Source: a virus
Direction: 5' to 3' (one strand)
IMG/VR virus record: IMGVR_UViG_3300046656_000100
Span: 1-43,345 of that record
DNA length: 43,345 nt
The position numbers and the translations under genes are program-made. Positions 1 to 7,279 of the stretch are shown here, piece after piece. Positions within the stretch are counted from its first letter, which is position 1. Each line of letters opens with the position of its first letter. Below the pieces are notes generated by a model. The model was not told the origin of the DNA and searched no databases. It saw only the letters and a list, made by a program, of their open reading frames with translations.

Positions 1-12
1 ACCTATGGGCAC
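1..12 (-). CDS. First codons of the GH30-like gene (partial, left edge)
   Basis: The first 12 bases read leftward as GTG CCC ATA GGT, the same four codons that begin the GH30-like gene at 42514 in the right-hand copy. The gene runs off the left edge here and appears whole at 41249-42514. This supports circular closure of the genome. Confidence 0.6.
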
Positions 13-21
13 CCGAAGGGA

Positions 22-522
22 TTAACCGATTTCGCGATATGCGACGCCCCACGACCATGAGGTCAGCGTGCCCGGCGTGCTCGTGAACTGGAGGAAGTTG
101 CCAGACGTGCAGCCCGGCATCGCCAGCATCGTTTCAGCCGGGGTCGGCACCCAGAGCCAGCCGTTCAGCACGTTGAAGTTGTCCCAATAAATCTTCACTT
201 CCGTGCCGCCACCGTTGGCCGAGCTATTGACCCCGCAGGTGCCCGCGGCGCCGGACGTGCCACCGACAAGGTTAGCGGTTGGCAGACCTAGCGACGTCTT
301 CGCGGGCGTGGCGCTGACCACGGTCGGAAAGACGGTCAGTTTCGTGCCGAGGGCGATCCCCTGCTGCGCGCTCGTGGCGTTGGCCCGCTGACTCGCCCAG
401 GCGCGGAGGATTTCATAGCCGGGCACGGCCGCGCCGCCGGCTGACGGGTTCATGAAGACCAACTGCGGCGCCGCAACCACGGTCTGCGCGTCGACGGAAA
501 TCGTATAGGTGCGGTCAGCCAC
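22..522 (-). CDS. Virion-associated hypothetical protein, 166 aa (copy 1)
   Basis: This leftward gene encodes a 166-aa protein rich in small residues, Ser/Thr and Gly, with no signal peptide or membrane segment. The composition and its place between capsid-side genes and the receptor/depolymerase module suggest a beta-rich structural or tail-associated protein. That is inference; I do not recognise a family. ATG at 522 follows an AGGAG-like ribosome site (forward agactcctttt just right of the start). The same protein, identical at every residue, is encoded again at 42524-43024 with 40 synonymous differences. The lack of any amino-acid change points to strong purifying selection. Confidence 0.8.
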   Translation of the reverse strand: MADRTYTISVDAQTVVAAPQLVFMNPSAGGAAVPGYEILRAWASQRANATSAQQGIALGTKLTVFPTVVSATPAKTSLGLPTANLVGGTSGAAGTCGVNSSANGGGTEVKIYWDNFNVLNGWLWVPTPAETMLAMPGCTSGNFLQFTSTPGTLTSWSWGVAYREIG

Positions 523-534
523 GGGAGACTCCTT

Positions 535-801
535 TTACTGCGATGACAGTTCGCCAGCCATAACAAACGTCTGGCCCGGCCGTTCGTAATCGATTTCCTG
601 CCCTGTGCGCGCGTCCAGACACTTCAACCGCTCAACCTGCCCTGTCCCGTTGCACTTCGGACAGTCGATCGTGAGATCTTCCCCGGTCAGCCGGTTATAC
701 CCGAGCCACATCTTGCCGGGATGCCGTTTGTAATCGCTGCACGCAATGCACTTCATCCAGCCCACCGGAATCATGATGACGGGCACGGCTTCCTGAGCCA
801 T
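535..801 (-). CDS. Small zinc-binding protein, DnaJ-type CxxCxGxG (copy 1)
   Basis: 88 aa. Two cysteine pairs, CIAC near residue 18 and CPKCNGTGQV near residue 50, with a further Cys at about 61. The second resembles the CxxCxGxG zinc motif of DnaJ/HSP40, so one structural zinc is likely. Small zinc-ribbon proteins beside phage head genes are common, but their job is usually unknown. ATG at 801 overlaps the stop of the upstream 170-aa gene as TAATG, so translation is probably coupled. The same protein is repeated at 43037-43303 with only synonymous changes. Confidence 0.8.
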   Translation of the reverse strand: MAQEAVPVIMIPVGWMKCIACSDYKRHPGKMWLGYNRLTGEDLTIDCPKCNGTGQVERLKCLDARTGQEIDYERPGQTFVMAGELSSQ

Positions 802-1313
802 TACGCGCTCTTCGCCTTCTTCGGCTCAAACGAGGCCAGCATAGATTCCAAGTCTTCCGCCGAGAGTTCGGCCATCTGCTCTTGAATGGCCTGCATCCGC
901 GCTTTCTTCTGGCCGTCAATCACCAGACGGCGATCTTCTAGGGACAACTTCTCCAGCATCGCCCGAATGTGTTCCGCTTGGTCTACGACAGCCGTGCCAG
1001 GGTCTACCTCGAGATAGCCCTGCGCCAGCATCCGCTTATGCTCCGGCTCGCTCTGGACGGTGATCTCTTCGCCGTCCGAGCTCCAGAGCAAGCGCGGATA
1101 GGGAAACGTCTTGCCGGCATCCGGGTTGTTGCGTGGCCCTTCGACCGACCAGAAGAACGTGGGCCGCGGGTCGTCCTTCGTCGGCAGCAGTCGCAGATCA
1201 TGCAACTGCCGCGGGCGGAACGGTGAGCGCCCGCCTTGCAGATCCGCCGTGTTCAGCGAGCCGTCTGCAATCGCCGCCCGAATTTCTGCGAGCAGTTCAG
1301 CATTCAGTGCCAT
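801..1313 (-). CDS. Head-module hypothetical protein, 170 aa
   Basis: A 170-aa soluble protein with a Pro/Arg-rich first half and a charged helical C-terminal half (about residues 105-170, many Glu, Lys, Met and Gln) that could form a coiled coil. No domain is recognised. It starts with ATG overlapping the preceding stop (TAATG) and ends in the same arrangement with the zinc protein, so it belongs to the tightly packed capsid operon. Its last codons are repeated at the right edge of the window (43303-43345). Confidence 0.75.
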   Translation of the reverse strand: MALNAELLAEIRAAIADGSLNTADLQGGRSPFRPRQLHDLRLLPTKDDPRPTFFWSVEGPRNNPDAGKTFPYPRLLWSSDGEEITVQSEPEHKRMLAQGYLEVDPGTAVVDQAEHIRAMLEKLSLEDRRLVIDGQKKARMQAIQEQMAELSAEDLESMLASFEPKKAKSA

Positions 1314-2101
1314 TAGTAGCCCTTCAGCTCCGATTCCACAATCGTGTTCGTGCCCACGAAGTTGGTGCCGCCATTGAACGAGACGCCCAGGAATCCGCCC
1401 GGCGTCGAATCAAAGGCCGACGACACCACGGACAACTGACCATTCCCAGAGGCGCCGGTCGCCACAAGGCCCGTCGCCGCCAGCGCATGACTACAGACAC
1501 ATGTGCCGGCCATAATCGCGGCCGTGCCGCCGAGGCGGATATGCGATGTGACCGTAAAGGTGCCAGTATCCACGGCCGCCGTGCCTGCGCCCCAGGTAAA
1601 CGTCAGAATCGCCGGATCGGCCACGGTCCCGAGCGTGCCATACCGCACGATGACGGTGGCCGCCGCGGTGCCTGCCGCCGTCTTCACCATGTCGAAGACA
1701 CAGGTGAAGCGCATGCCATTCTGGATGACACCCGGCCCGACCGGAATCGCGGATCCCGCCAGATAGGTATCCGCCGCGTAGCCCGTTGAGGAGGTGACAC
1801 TCGCCACACTCACGGCCGAATTGAGAATCTGATTAAACGCCGGGCCGATCTGATAGGTCTGCTGAAACTCACTGGTTAGCCCATACCAGACCGGGGCGCC
1901 GTTTTCGTGCGGCAGTGAGATCGAGCCGTTGTAGCCTGGCACGACCCCAATGGTCGGTGACACCGTGACATCCGTTACGCGGAAGTATTCGTCTTCGCAG
2001 AGGATGATCATCTTGTTCGCGATGCCGGTCGCGGACGTCAACTTCAGCGTCTTGTCGTTGGCCGCTTTCGCGAGGGCGAGCGTCGTGGATACGAGTGCCA
2101 T
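1313..2101 (-). CDS. Putative capsid decoration or structural protein, 262 aa
   Basis: The first ~75 residues are clearly paralogous to the upstream 195-aa protein. Both begin MAL.. TTLA.AKA.ND, then share TSATG, a GVVPGY..S motif and a following PH. Phage proteins of this kind, with a short beta domain built on a TTLA..TSATG start, sit just after the coat gene and are often decoration or head-fibre proteins. I infer that role from position and composition. The rest is Thr/Ala/Val-rich and beta-like. ATG at 2101 overlaps the stop of the previous gene (TAATG). Confidence 0.7.
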   Translation of the reverse strand: MALVSTTLALAKAANDKTLKLTSATGIANKMIILCEDEYFRVTDVTVSPTIGVVPGYNGSISLPHENGAPVWYGLTSEFQQTYQIGPAFNQILNSAVSVASVTSSTGYAADTYLAGSAIPVGPGVIQNGMRFTCVFDMVKTAAGTAAATVIVRYGTLGTVADPAILTFTWGAGTAAVDTGTFTVTSHIRLGGTAAIMAGTCVCSHALAATGLVATGASGNGQLSVVSSAFDSTPGGFLGVSFNGGTNFVGTNTIVESELKGY

Positions 2102-2688
2102 TAGGCCACCGTGACGCCGTTCTGTGCCACGCAGGCCCAGACGCCGTTAGATGCTTTCATCGTGCAACTATTGCCGACCGCGCCGCCGAAGGTCGCCACG
2201 TCTGTGGCTGCGGCGTTACCCGCCATCGTGATCGTATGCGCCTGCGCCGTCGTGCTGATAAACACGAGCGTATTCTGCTGATCAATGGCTGGTGCGGCGA
2301 GCGTCATCGCACCGACGCCGGCTTTCGTCAGGTAAATCAAGGCCACGTCAGACGTCGGCACCGTGCCCGCACCGCCGGGGCCGGTAATCGCGCCACTGAC
2401 ACCAAAGCTCTGACTCGTGACCACGCCACGCGGGACAATGCCCACGTTGACGAAGTCGCTCTGATTGCCGTAGATGACTTGCGCGAGGATGCCATGCGGC
2501 CCCGCCGTTGAGCCGAGGTAGCCTGGCACCACCCCCAGCACGGGCGTCAAGGCGTTGCTGGTGATCCGCATCCATTCGGCATCCACCAGCGCCAGCATCT
2601 TCGGCAGGGCACCGGTCGCGGACGTCAGATTGATGACGACGTCATTAGTGGCTTTCGCACTCGCGAGCGTGGTCGCAGTTAAGGCCAA
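2101..2688 (-). CDS. Putative capsid decoration or structural protein, 195 aa
   Basis: First gene after the coat gene. The N-terminal ~75 residues match the 262-aa neighbour. The C-terminal half is a beta-type segment with T/A/G-rich strands ending in a short aromatic motif (GVWACVAQNG). A TTG start at 2688 is preceded by GGAG at suitable spacing, and the reading frame has no better upstream start. Probably a decoration or head-surface protein by position. The two paralogues differ completely beyond residue ~80, as if a common anchoring domain carries different outer parts. Confidence 0.7.
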   Translation of the reverse strand: MALTATTLASAKATNDVVINLTSATGALPKMLALVDAEWMRITSNALTPVLGVVPGYLGSTAGPHGILAQVIYGNQSDFVNVGIVPRGVVTSQSFGVSGAITGPGGAGTVPTSDVALIYLTKAGVGAMTLAAPAIDQQNTLVFISTTAQAHTITMAGNAAATDVATFGGAVGNSCTMKASNGVWACVAQNGVTVA

Positions 2689-2743
2689 GTTCGTATCTCC
2701 AAGTTGAGGTTCACGGGCACGTGCTCTCTAGACCTCTCGGCCT

Positions 2744-3988
2744 CTAACCGCACACTTTGCACGCCAGCTCTTGCCGCAGCACCGCCGTGCCATACAGCAC
2801 GTCGAGGCGCTGAATCCACTGGTCGGTCGTCGCTACATAATCGCGGATGCAGCGAATCGCCTTGCCGGATTTCTTCGACGCCGCTCGATACGCCCTATCC
2901 GTCCCGCCCGGGAGCGGCATATCGACCATCGCCAGCGTGCCGAAATTCTTATTGGCAACCATATTGAACGGGGTTGACTTACTCAGAATGGTCGAGAACG
3001 AGGCGGCAGGCGTGTCGTAGACATACACGGCTGTCGAGACTGCGGGCAGGTTCGTCACGTTCTGCAACTGCTGGCCGGGGCCATACATCGCAGGCGCAAA
3101 GGGAATCACCATCGTGCCGCCCGAATCGCTCGTGGTCGCCGTGACCACGAACTGCATCGGCGATCCCATATTCTGATAATTCTGGGGATTGACGAGGTTG
3201 ACCGGCGTCGTCGTCGAGACGAAGCTAATCGTATCGCCCGCGTTGAGTGTGCCCGTCGTCCAGCCAGTCGTGCTGATCGTCGTGGCGCCGTTGGCCGGCG
3301 CCGTGCCAACCACAGGCGTGGAGGAGCCGAGGGCGCCAACGGTCTGCACGTAGATGTTCTGGTCCATGTCCCAGGCCATGCCGAGCGTGCCCGATTCCGT
3401 CATGCTGCCCGACTCATACTGCGCGCTAATGGCTTTGCCGCTGTTATACAGCGTCTTCAAGTTGTCCATCAGGGTGAAATCCGCAACGGGCGAGAGCCAC
3501 GCGTAGCGGTCTTCGGACGGGCAGGCGTTGTTGTCGAGCTTCACCTTCGCGAGCCCATACGTCGTGAGCGTCGTCGGCGTCGTGCCCGGCGTGCCGACCG
3601 AGTTATTCAGGCCCTGCGCCAAGTTGCAGACGTCCTGATCGATCAGGTTGTTCAGGCGCACGATCTGGGGCTTCAAGACGCGCTCGCGGTAGTTGTCGAT
3701 ATCGAGGGCGAGGTTCTGCGATGAGACCTGCGTATCAATGCCGCGCTGATACGACAGCGTCAGCGGCACGAACGTCTCGGTAATCGCTTCGATCTGGGCG
3801 GCCTGTCCGAGACGCCCCAGATACCGGGGTGGCTTGCGGATATTCAACGTCTGGCCGAGGACGGTCCCACCAAAGTCGAACTGGTCGGAATACTCGCTGT
3901 TGATGCGCTGCATCACCTTATCGGTGTTTTCCAGCACGTCCAGCGCTTCGAACGTCACGATATCGTTGGTGAGGAACGTATTCGCCAT
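2744..3988 (-). CDS. Major capsid protein, P22 gp5-like
   Basis: 414 aa, close to P22 coat protein (430 aa). The N-terminus (ANTFLTNDIVTFEALDVLEN), the RKPPRY segment near residue 52, the LSYQRGIDTQVSSQ stretch near 78-91 and the LNNLIDQDVC region fit the P22 coat family (HK97 fold with an inserted domain). It would self-assemble on the scaffold encoded immediately upstream (4004-4990). A Gly/Thr-rich region at about 220-310 probably corresponds to surface-exposed loops or the insertion domain. ATG at 3988 follows a short purine-rich ribosome site. Family assignment is by motif recognition, and its position after portal and scaffold agrees. Confidence 0.9.
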   Translation of the reverse strand: MANTFLTNDIVTFEALDVLENTDKVMQRINSEYSDQFDFGGTVLGQTLNIRKPPRYLGRLGQAAQIEAITETFVPLTLSYQRGIDTQVSSQNLALDIDNYRERVLKPQIVRLNNLIDQDVCNLAQGLNNSVGTPGTTPTTLTTYGLAKVKLDNNACPSEDRYAWLSPVADFTLMDNLKTLYNSGKAISAQYESGSMTESGTLGMAWDMDQNIYVQTVGALGSSTPVVGTAPANGATTISTTGWTTGTLNAGDTISFVSTTTPVNLVNPQNYQNMGSPMQFVVTATTSDSGGTMVIPFAPAMYGPGQQLQNVTNLPAVSTAVYVYDTPAASFSTILSKSTPFNMVANKNFGTLAMVDMPLPGGTDRAYRAASKKSGKAIRCIRDYVATTDQWIQRLDVLYGTAVLRQELACKVCG

Positions 3989-4003
3989 CGGGCGGCCCTA
4001 CTC

Positions 4004-4990
4004 TTATCGACGCGCTTTCCGTTCGGCCTCCCGCCGCGCTTTGTAGGCGGCGTAATCGCCCTTGCGGGCAGCTTCGGCAGACGGTGTTGGCGTCGTTGGG
4101 CTACCGGACCCCACTGGCTGAATTGGGGCAGGCGGCGTGATCGTTCCGGCGGTCGGCGTCGAGGCCAGCTGTGCGGCGCCGTTCGTCGGGGCCACCGTGG
4201 AGAGCAGCATTCCAAACTCAATCGGATTCGCTTGCGCGAGCTTTTGAGCGAGGGCGCCGTCCTTCACGATCGCATATTGCACATGCTCACTCTGCGGATG
4301 CTGCAAGATCGCCTGAATCTTCGCGTGATCCATCGGCACTTGCGAGCCGGGTCCGGTCGTGCGCATGGCATCGAAGTCTGCATAGACTTTCCGGCCTTTC
4401 GCCCAGGTGCTTTCGGCGTGGTTCAGAAAGTCGCGAGAGGCCCGATCCGCTTCGATGCTCTGACGGATACGGGCGTCGATGCCGGATTGCTGCTCTTCAG
4501 CGACCCAGCGCGCAGAGTCTAGCACGAATTCTGCGTAGGTTTTATATTTCGTGCCGATCTCGTCTTCGGCCGGCTGTGCGCGTAACCCCGAAGGGTGCCC
4601 CGAATCTCCCCGTTCGGGGCCAGACGGTGAAGGCGGCGCCGGGGCCGCAGCCGCAACCGGGGCGGTCGCGGGCGGGGTGGGTGCCGTAGGAGGCTGAACC
4701 TGCGCCCGAAGCTCCGCAAGCTCGCGCTCGTAGGTGGCCGCTTTCGCTTCGGCCTCCTTCCGGGCTTTCGTCAGTTCAGCAAATCGCGCTTGGCCGCGGG
4801 ACGGCTTAGCGGGTTCTGTCGGAGCAGTAGGCGTTTCGGCGGGCGCTTCGACGGGCTCCGGTTCGTGCCGCTCCATCACGTCGGCTAGCGCCTCTGATGT
4901 GACGCCCATGCCGCTCAGTGTGCGCCCGGTCGTCGATTCGTGCGTGGTAATCGCGTTCGGGTCCGGTGCTGCCGCTTCTGTTTCTGCCAT
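4004..4990 (-). CDS. Scaffolding protein
   Basis: 328 aa, lying directly upstream of the coat gene, the usual place for a scaffold. The N-terminal third is acidic and Pro/Ala/Thr-rich, then a charged helix (about residues 70-95, with FAELTKARKEAEAKAATYER) predicts a coiled coil. A Pro/Ala-rich linker follows, then helices with TWAKGRKVYADFDAM near 195. The C-terminus is strongly basic (RKGDYAAYKARREAERKARR), as in scaffolds that bind coat protein through a basic C-terminal helix-turn-helix. No protease domain is visible. Sequence similarity alone would not prove it; position and architecture carry the call. Confidence 0.8.
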   Translation of the reverse strand: MAETEAAAPDPNAITTHESTTGRTLSGMGVTSEALADVMERHEPEPVEAPAETPTAPTEPAKPSRGQARFAELTKARKEAEAKAATYERELAELRAQVQPPTAPTPPATAPVAAAAPAPPSPSGPERGDSGHPSGLRAQPAEDEIGTKYKTYAEFVLDSARWVAEEQQSGIDARIRQSIEADRASRDFLNHAESTWAKGRKVYADFDAMRTTGPGSQVPMDHAKIQAILQHPQSEHVQYAIVKDGALAQKLAQANPIEFGMLLSTVAPTNGAAQLASTPTAGTITPPAPIQPVGSGSPTTPTPSAEAARKGDYAAYKARREAERKARR

Positions 4991-5205
4991 TAGCCCTTCT
5001 TGCTATGGAGGTATTTCCCGAGGTTACGGTGCGGATGCCCGCTCGCCTTCGCGACGTGCGCTAGCTTGCCCTTCATGCTCCCGACCGCAAAATCATGCAG
5101 CTGCGACATGCTCATCGAGCCGCGCACCTTCTGCGCCATCGGGAATTTGGCGCCATGTTCTGCCGCCGCCATCAACCGTTGCTGACTTTTACTCTTTGCC
5201 GGCAT
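4990..5205 (-). CDS. Small basic DUF3008-like protein
   Basis: 71 aa when started at ATG 5205. The N-terminus PAKSKSQQRLMAAAEHGAKF and the later MSMSQLHDFA segment match the small DUF3008-type proteins (PAKSKAQQR... S..QLRDFA) seen in phages and bacteria, whose function is unknown. The protein is basic with a Lys/His-rich tail. A longer frame back to 5379 exists, but it would bury most of the VPDSG gene end, so the short start is preferred. It ends in a TAATG overlap with the scaffold gene. Confidence 0.75.
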   Translation of the reverse strand: MPAKSKSQQRLMAAAEHGAKFPMAQKVRGSMSMSQLHDFAVGSMKGKLAHVAKASGHPHRNLGKYLHSKKG

Positions 5206-5882
5206 AAACCTAACCCCAATAACGCAGTGACGAGTAAGACGACCGACGATCCCGAATCTGGAATCGTCGCCCGCGCCATCACCGTCGTTCCCGCCATGAA
5301 ATCGACGAGCGGCCCCCACGTTGGTTGATCGAACGGCAGACTCACGCTCAGGATGCCTGCGAGTGGCCCGTCCCCGCACGACGCATGGACGGCTTGATAC
5401 CCATTCGGCCGCACCCCTGGGCCGTCTTCCAAAAAGACGCCCGCACTCGCCTCGGCGGCTTCATTAAATCCACTTGAGCACGTCGCCTGCACGGCATACG
5501 GCACGCTGACCGTGACGGTCCCACTCCCTGAGCCATAGAGCCAGAAGTTTTCCATCGTCAGCGTCGAGGCGTGCGCCAGCGCCGTTTCCGTCTCCAGCAC
5601 CGTCGCCTTCGCACTGGTCGAGAGCATCCCATCGACCGCCGAGGCCGTCGCGGTGCTCATGGCCGTATCAGTCAGCAGCGGCAGGGTGGCGGTCGCCACA
5701 TTGATGGCCGGGGGGGCGCCATCGGGATAATCGATCTGGGAAATCACGAGCGGGCCACTCACCGTAAACGTCCAATGCGGCCAGTCCAGCGAGGCAGAAC
5801 TGAAGGCAATTGGAGTCGCCCAGAGGGGCGTGCCCCACAAGACACACACCAGCGGGAGCAATCGGCGTAGAATCGGCGCCAT
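5172..5882 (-). CDS. Secreted protein with VPDSG/PEP-CTERM-like sorting tail
   Basis: 236 aa from ATG 5882; an upstream ATG at 5909 would add nine residues. The N-terminus is a Sec signal peptide: basic APILRR, hydrophobic LLPLVCVLWG, then small residues ending PLWA. The C-terminus carries IPDSGSS at about residues 207-213, a ~16-residue hydrophobic stretch (VVLLVTALLGLGL) and a basic end (CRQRVKV). This is the three-part layout of VPDSG-CTERM / PEP-CTERM signals cleaved by exosortases. The middle is Ser/Thr/Ala-rich, with four Cys. It sits within the head operon, overlapping the DUF3008 gene by 34 bases. Substrate-like status is a motif call; what it does for the phage is unknown. Confidence 0.75.
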   Translation of the reverse strand: MAPILRRLLPLVCVLWGTPLWATPIAFSSASLDWPHWTFTVSGPLVISQIDYPDGAPPAINVATATLPLLTDTAMSTATASAVDGMLSTSAKATVLETETALAHASTLTMENFWLYGSGSGTVTVSVPYAVQATCSSGFNEAAEASAGVFLEDGPGVRPNGYQAVHASCGDGPLAGILSVSLPFDQPTWGPLVDFMAGTTVMARATIPDSGSSVVLLVTALLGLGLCRQRVKVSNG

Positions 5883-6060
5883 GATTGAACTACTGCTGAT
5901 CCTTGTCATCTGCGGTGTCGCGCTCTACCTCGTCGAAACCTACATCCCCATGAGCCCGCCCATCAAGGTCGTCATCCGTGTCGTCGTCGTGCTCCTGCTT
6001 GTGCTCGTCCTGCTCAGAGCCTTCGGTATCGGGGACATCCCCGTCCCCAGGGTGCGATAA
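5881..6060 (+). CDS. Small two-helix membrane protein, Thivi_2564-like, antisense
   Basis: 59 aa on the plus strand, opposite the leftward operon. Two membrane helices (about residues 2-17 and 27-46) are separated by ETYIPMSPPIK, and the protein ends AFGIGDIPVPRVR. The pattern of helix, YIPM.PP.K, Val/Leu-rich helix and (A)FG matches a small membrane protein family found in bacteria and phages, including holin-like candidates. Its ATG overlaps the ATG of the divergent VPDSG gene (CATG at 5880-5883), and it is antisense to the acidic tail of the 5890-6210 gene. No strong ribosome site is visible, so expression is uncertain, but the family match argues against a chance frame. Confidence 0.55.
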   Translation: MIELLLILVICGVALYLVETYIPMSPPIKVVIRVVVVLLLVLVLLRAFGIGDIPVPRVR

Positions 6061-6210
6061 CTCGTATTCCATCACCGCCTCCCGCGCCTCAAGCACGGCC
6101 TCAGCACTGCGCCCGATACAGCGCAGGCCGGGGCCGAGTTCCATATACAGCCGCGTCCGCATGCCCGGCGACAGCTCCACTTCCTGCGGCTCCGGCATGA
6201 GCCGGGACAT
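5890..6210 (-). CDS. Hypothetical protein with acidic C-terminal tail
   Basis: 106 aa, starting in a TAATG overlap with the Ig-like gene. The first ~55 residues look like a normal small soluble protein (EVELSPGMRTRLYMELGPGL). The remaining ~50 are extremely Asp/Glu-rich (HDDDTDDDLDG). That acidic half is exactly antisense to the two membrane helices of the plus-strand gene at 5881-6060, so one of the two readings may be a by-product of the other. The operon position supports at least the N-terminal half being translated. Confidence 0.55.
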   Translation of the reverse strand: MSRLMPEPQEVELSPGMRTRLYMELGPGLRCIGRSAEAVLEAREAVMEYELSHPGDGDVPDTEGSEQDEHKQEHDDDTDDDLDGRAHGDVGFDEVERDTADDKDQQ

Positions 6211-6638
6211 TACGGCTGCGCCACCGGATCCGACGCCGTAATCTCGATCGACGTCGCTTCAGCCGCGGTCACGGTAATGTCAAACGTGCCCTGAATGTTC
6301 CTGACTCCAGGCGTCAGGTCCGCATCGGCAATGACCGTCACGGTGCAGGCGCCGATCGCTGTGCCTTTGACAAGCGCCGTGAGGCCCGTCGCATCCGGCG
6401 TGATGGACACGACCGCCGGATTCGAGAGCTGCCATTCGGGCACGCCATCGACAGTTGAACCCTTCGGCAGCGGCGTGGCGGTCAGCGTGGACTGTTGCGT
6501 GGTGCTCATGGAGATAGGCATCGGATTCTGCTCCTGTATCGGGCCGCTAGTAATCTGCAACGATTTGGCGCCGGGTTTCTTGTTCGGCGACACGATGGTA
6601 ACGCGCTTCTTCTTGATCACCACGATAATTGTGCTCAT
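6210..6638 (-). CDS. Bacterial Ig-like domain protein, head operon
   Basis: 142 aa. After a basic, hydrophobic N-terminal segment (IIVVIKKKRVTIV), residues ~45-130 form one Ig-like (Big_2-type) domain: LTATPLPKGS, EWQLSNPAVVSITPD, GLTALVKGTAIGACTVTVIA and a final FDITVTAAE strand. Such domains decorate phage capsids and tails and are thought to promote weak carbohydrate binding. It starts in an ATGA overlap with the 214-aa secreted gene and ends in TAATG with the next. A capsid-surface or tail-surface role is inferred. Confidence 0.75.
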   Translation of the reverse strand: MSTIIVVIKKKRVTIVSPNKKPGAKSLQITSGPIQEQNPMPISMSTTQQSTLTATPLPKGSTVDGVPEWQLSNPAVVSITPDATGLTALVKGTAIGACTVTVIADADLTPGVRNIQGTFDITVTAAEATSIEITASDPVAQP

Positions 6639-7279
6639 TGCACCACGACGGTCATCGGCCGCGCCGCCCCGCCATCCGTGCAGCCGGCCGCATCCGTCGC
6701 TTGCACGGTCAGTTGATACGTCCCCGCCGGCACCGTCGCCGTGAAATACGAGCCCGCAATGGTATTGAGCCGCGCGCCGTCGACGCGGCCCTGCTCGATG
6801 CCATTAAACCGCACGCTCACCGTCGTCACATTCGTTTTGCTTTGCAGCAGCGAATACAGCACCTGTCCAACGCCGCCCGTGGGCAACGTGCGCGCCCACG
6901 TCCCGACGACCACTTTCACATTCGTGGGATCGGGACAACCGGCCATCACGAAGGGAAGCGATTTCGTGCTTTCCGCTGAACCATTCACACTATCGGTCGC
7001 CGTCAGTTGCGAGGACGCGCCAGGCGCGATCGCGGCAGGCGCTTGCGCGGCCGGCGCTTGGCAATTGGCTGTGAAAGGGGCCGGCGTCGTGGCGGCGACA
7101 CAGGTCACGGAGGTGAGCGTCAACGTCGTCGGCGTCGTCGCACCTGGGGCTGTGATATAGAGCTTATAGGCGTAACCTTGCGCGACGGCCACACTTGGCA
7201 CGTTCGCCTGATCCCACAAGATTTGCGCCTGCACCGGGGAGGCGATGACGAGCAACCCCATGAGCAGGCGGGCTCTCAC
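6635..7279 (-). CDS. Secreted Ig/Fn3-like protein with signal peptide
   Basis: 214 aa, with a probable GTG start overlapping the upstream stop (GTGA). Residues 1-18 (RARLLMGLLVIASPVQA) form a Sec signal peptide with an AxA-type end. The mature part has four Cys and Thr/Ala-rich strands that look like two Ig/fibronectin-like domains; the second ends TYQLTVQATDAAGC. Phage head operons rarely carry exported proteins, so this may act in the periplasm or on the cell surface during infection. No enzymatic motif is seen. Confidence 0.7.
   Translation of the reverse strand: MRARLLMGLLVIASPVQAQILWDQANVPSVAVAQGYAYKLYITAPGATTPTTLTLTSVTCVAATTPAPFTANCQAPAAQAPAAIAPGASSQLTATDSVNGSAESTKSLPFVMAGCPDPTNVKVVVGTWARTLPTGGVGQVLYSLLQSKTNVTTVSVRFNGIEQGRVDGARLNTIAGSYFTATVPAGTYQLTVQATDAAGCTDGGAARPMTVVVQ

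Larger units (their letters stand above)
1..843. repeat. Left copy of imperfect terminal direct repeat
   Basis: Bases 1-843 align without gaps to 42503-43345. Comparing the copies by eye I count 50 substitutions, about 94% identity. All 50 are synonymous: 48 are at third codon positions of the leftward genes and two (690 and 839) are first-position Leu changes (CTG/TTG). Bases 446-654 are identical. The copy covers the first codons of the GH30-like gene, the 166-aa gene, the 88-aa gene and the 3' end of the 170-aa gene. The arrangement closes the sequence into a circle of about 42.5 kb. The divergence argues against a simple packaging repeat of one molecule. Confidence 0.95.

Noticed and set aside
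1-843. Terminal repeat as a T7-like packaging redundancy
   Set aside because: The copies differ at 50 positions, while packaging repeats are copied from one another and identical; the P22-like portal and terminase context favours headful packaging.
2704-2744. GCACGTGC palindrome after the coat gene as a terminator
   Set aside because: Short stem without a T-tract, and the downstream genes are clearly part of the same operon.
5206-5379. N-terminal extension of the DUF3008-like gene
   Set aside because: Arg/Gly-rich extension overlaps the end of the VPDSG gene; the family normally starts at the MPAKSKSQQR methionine.
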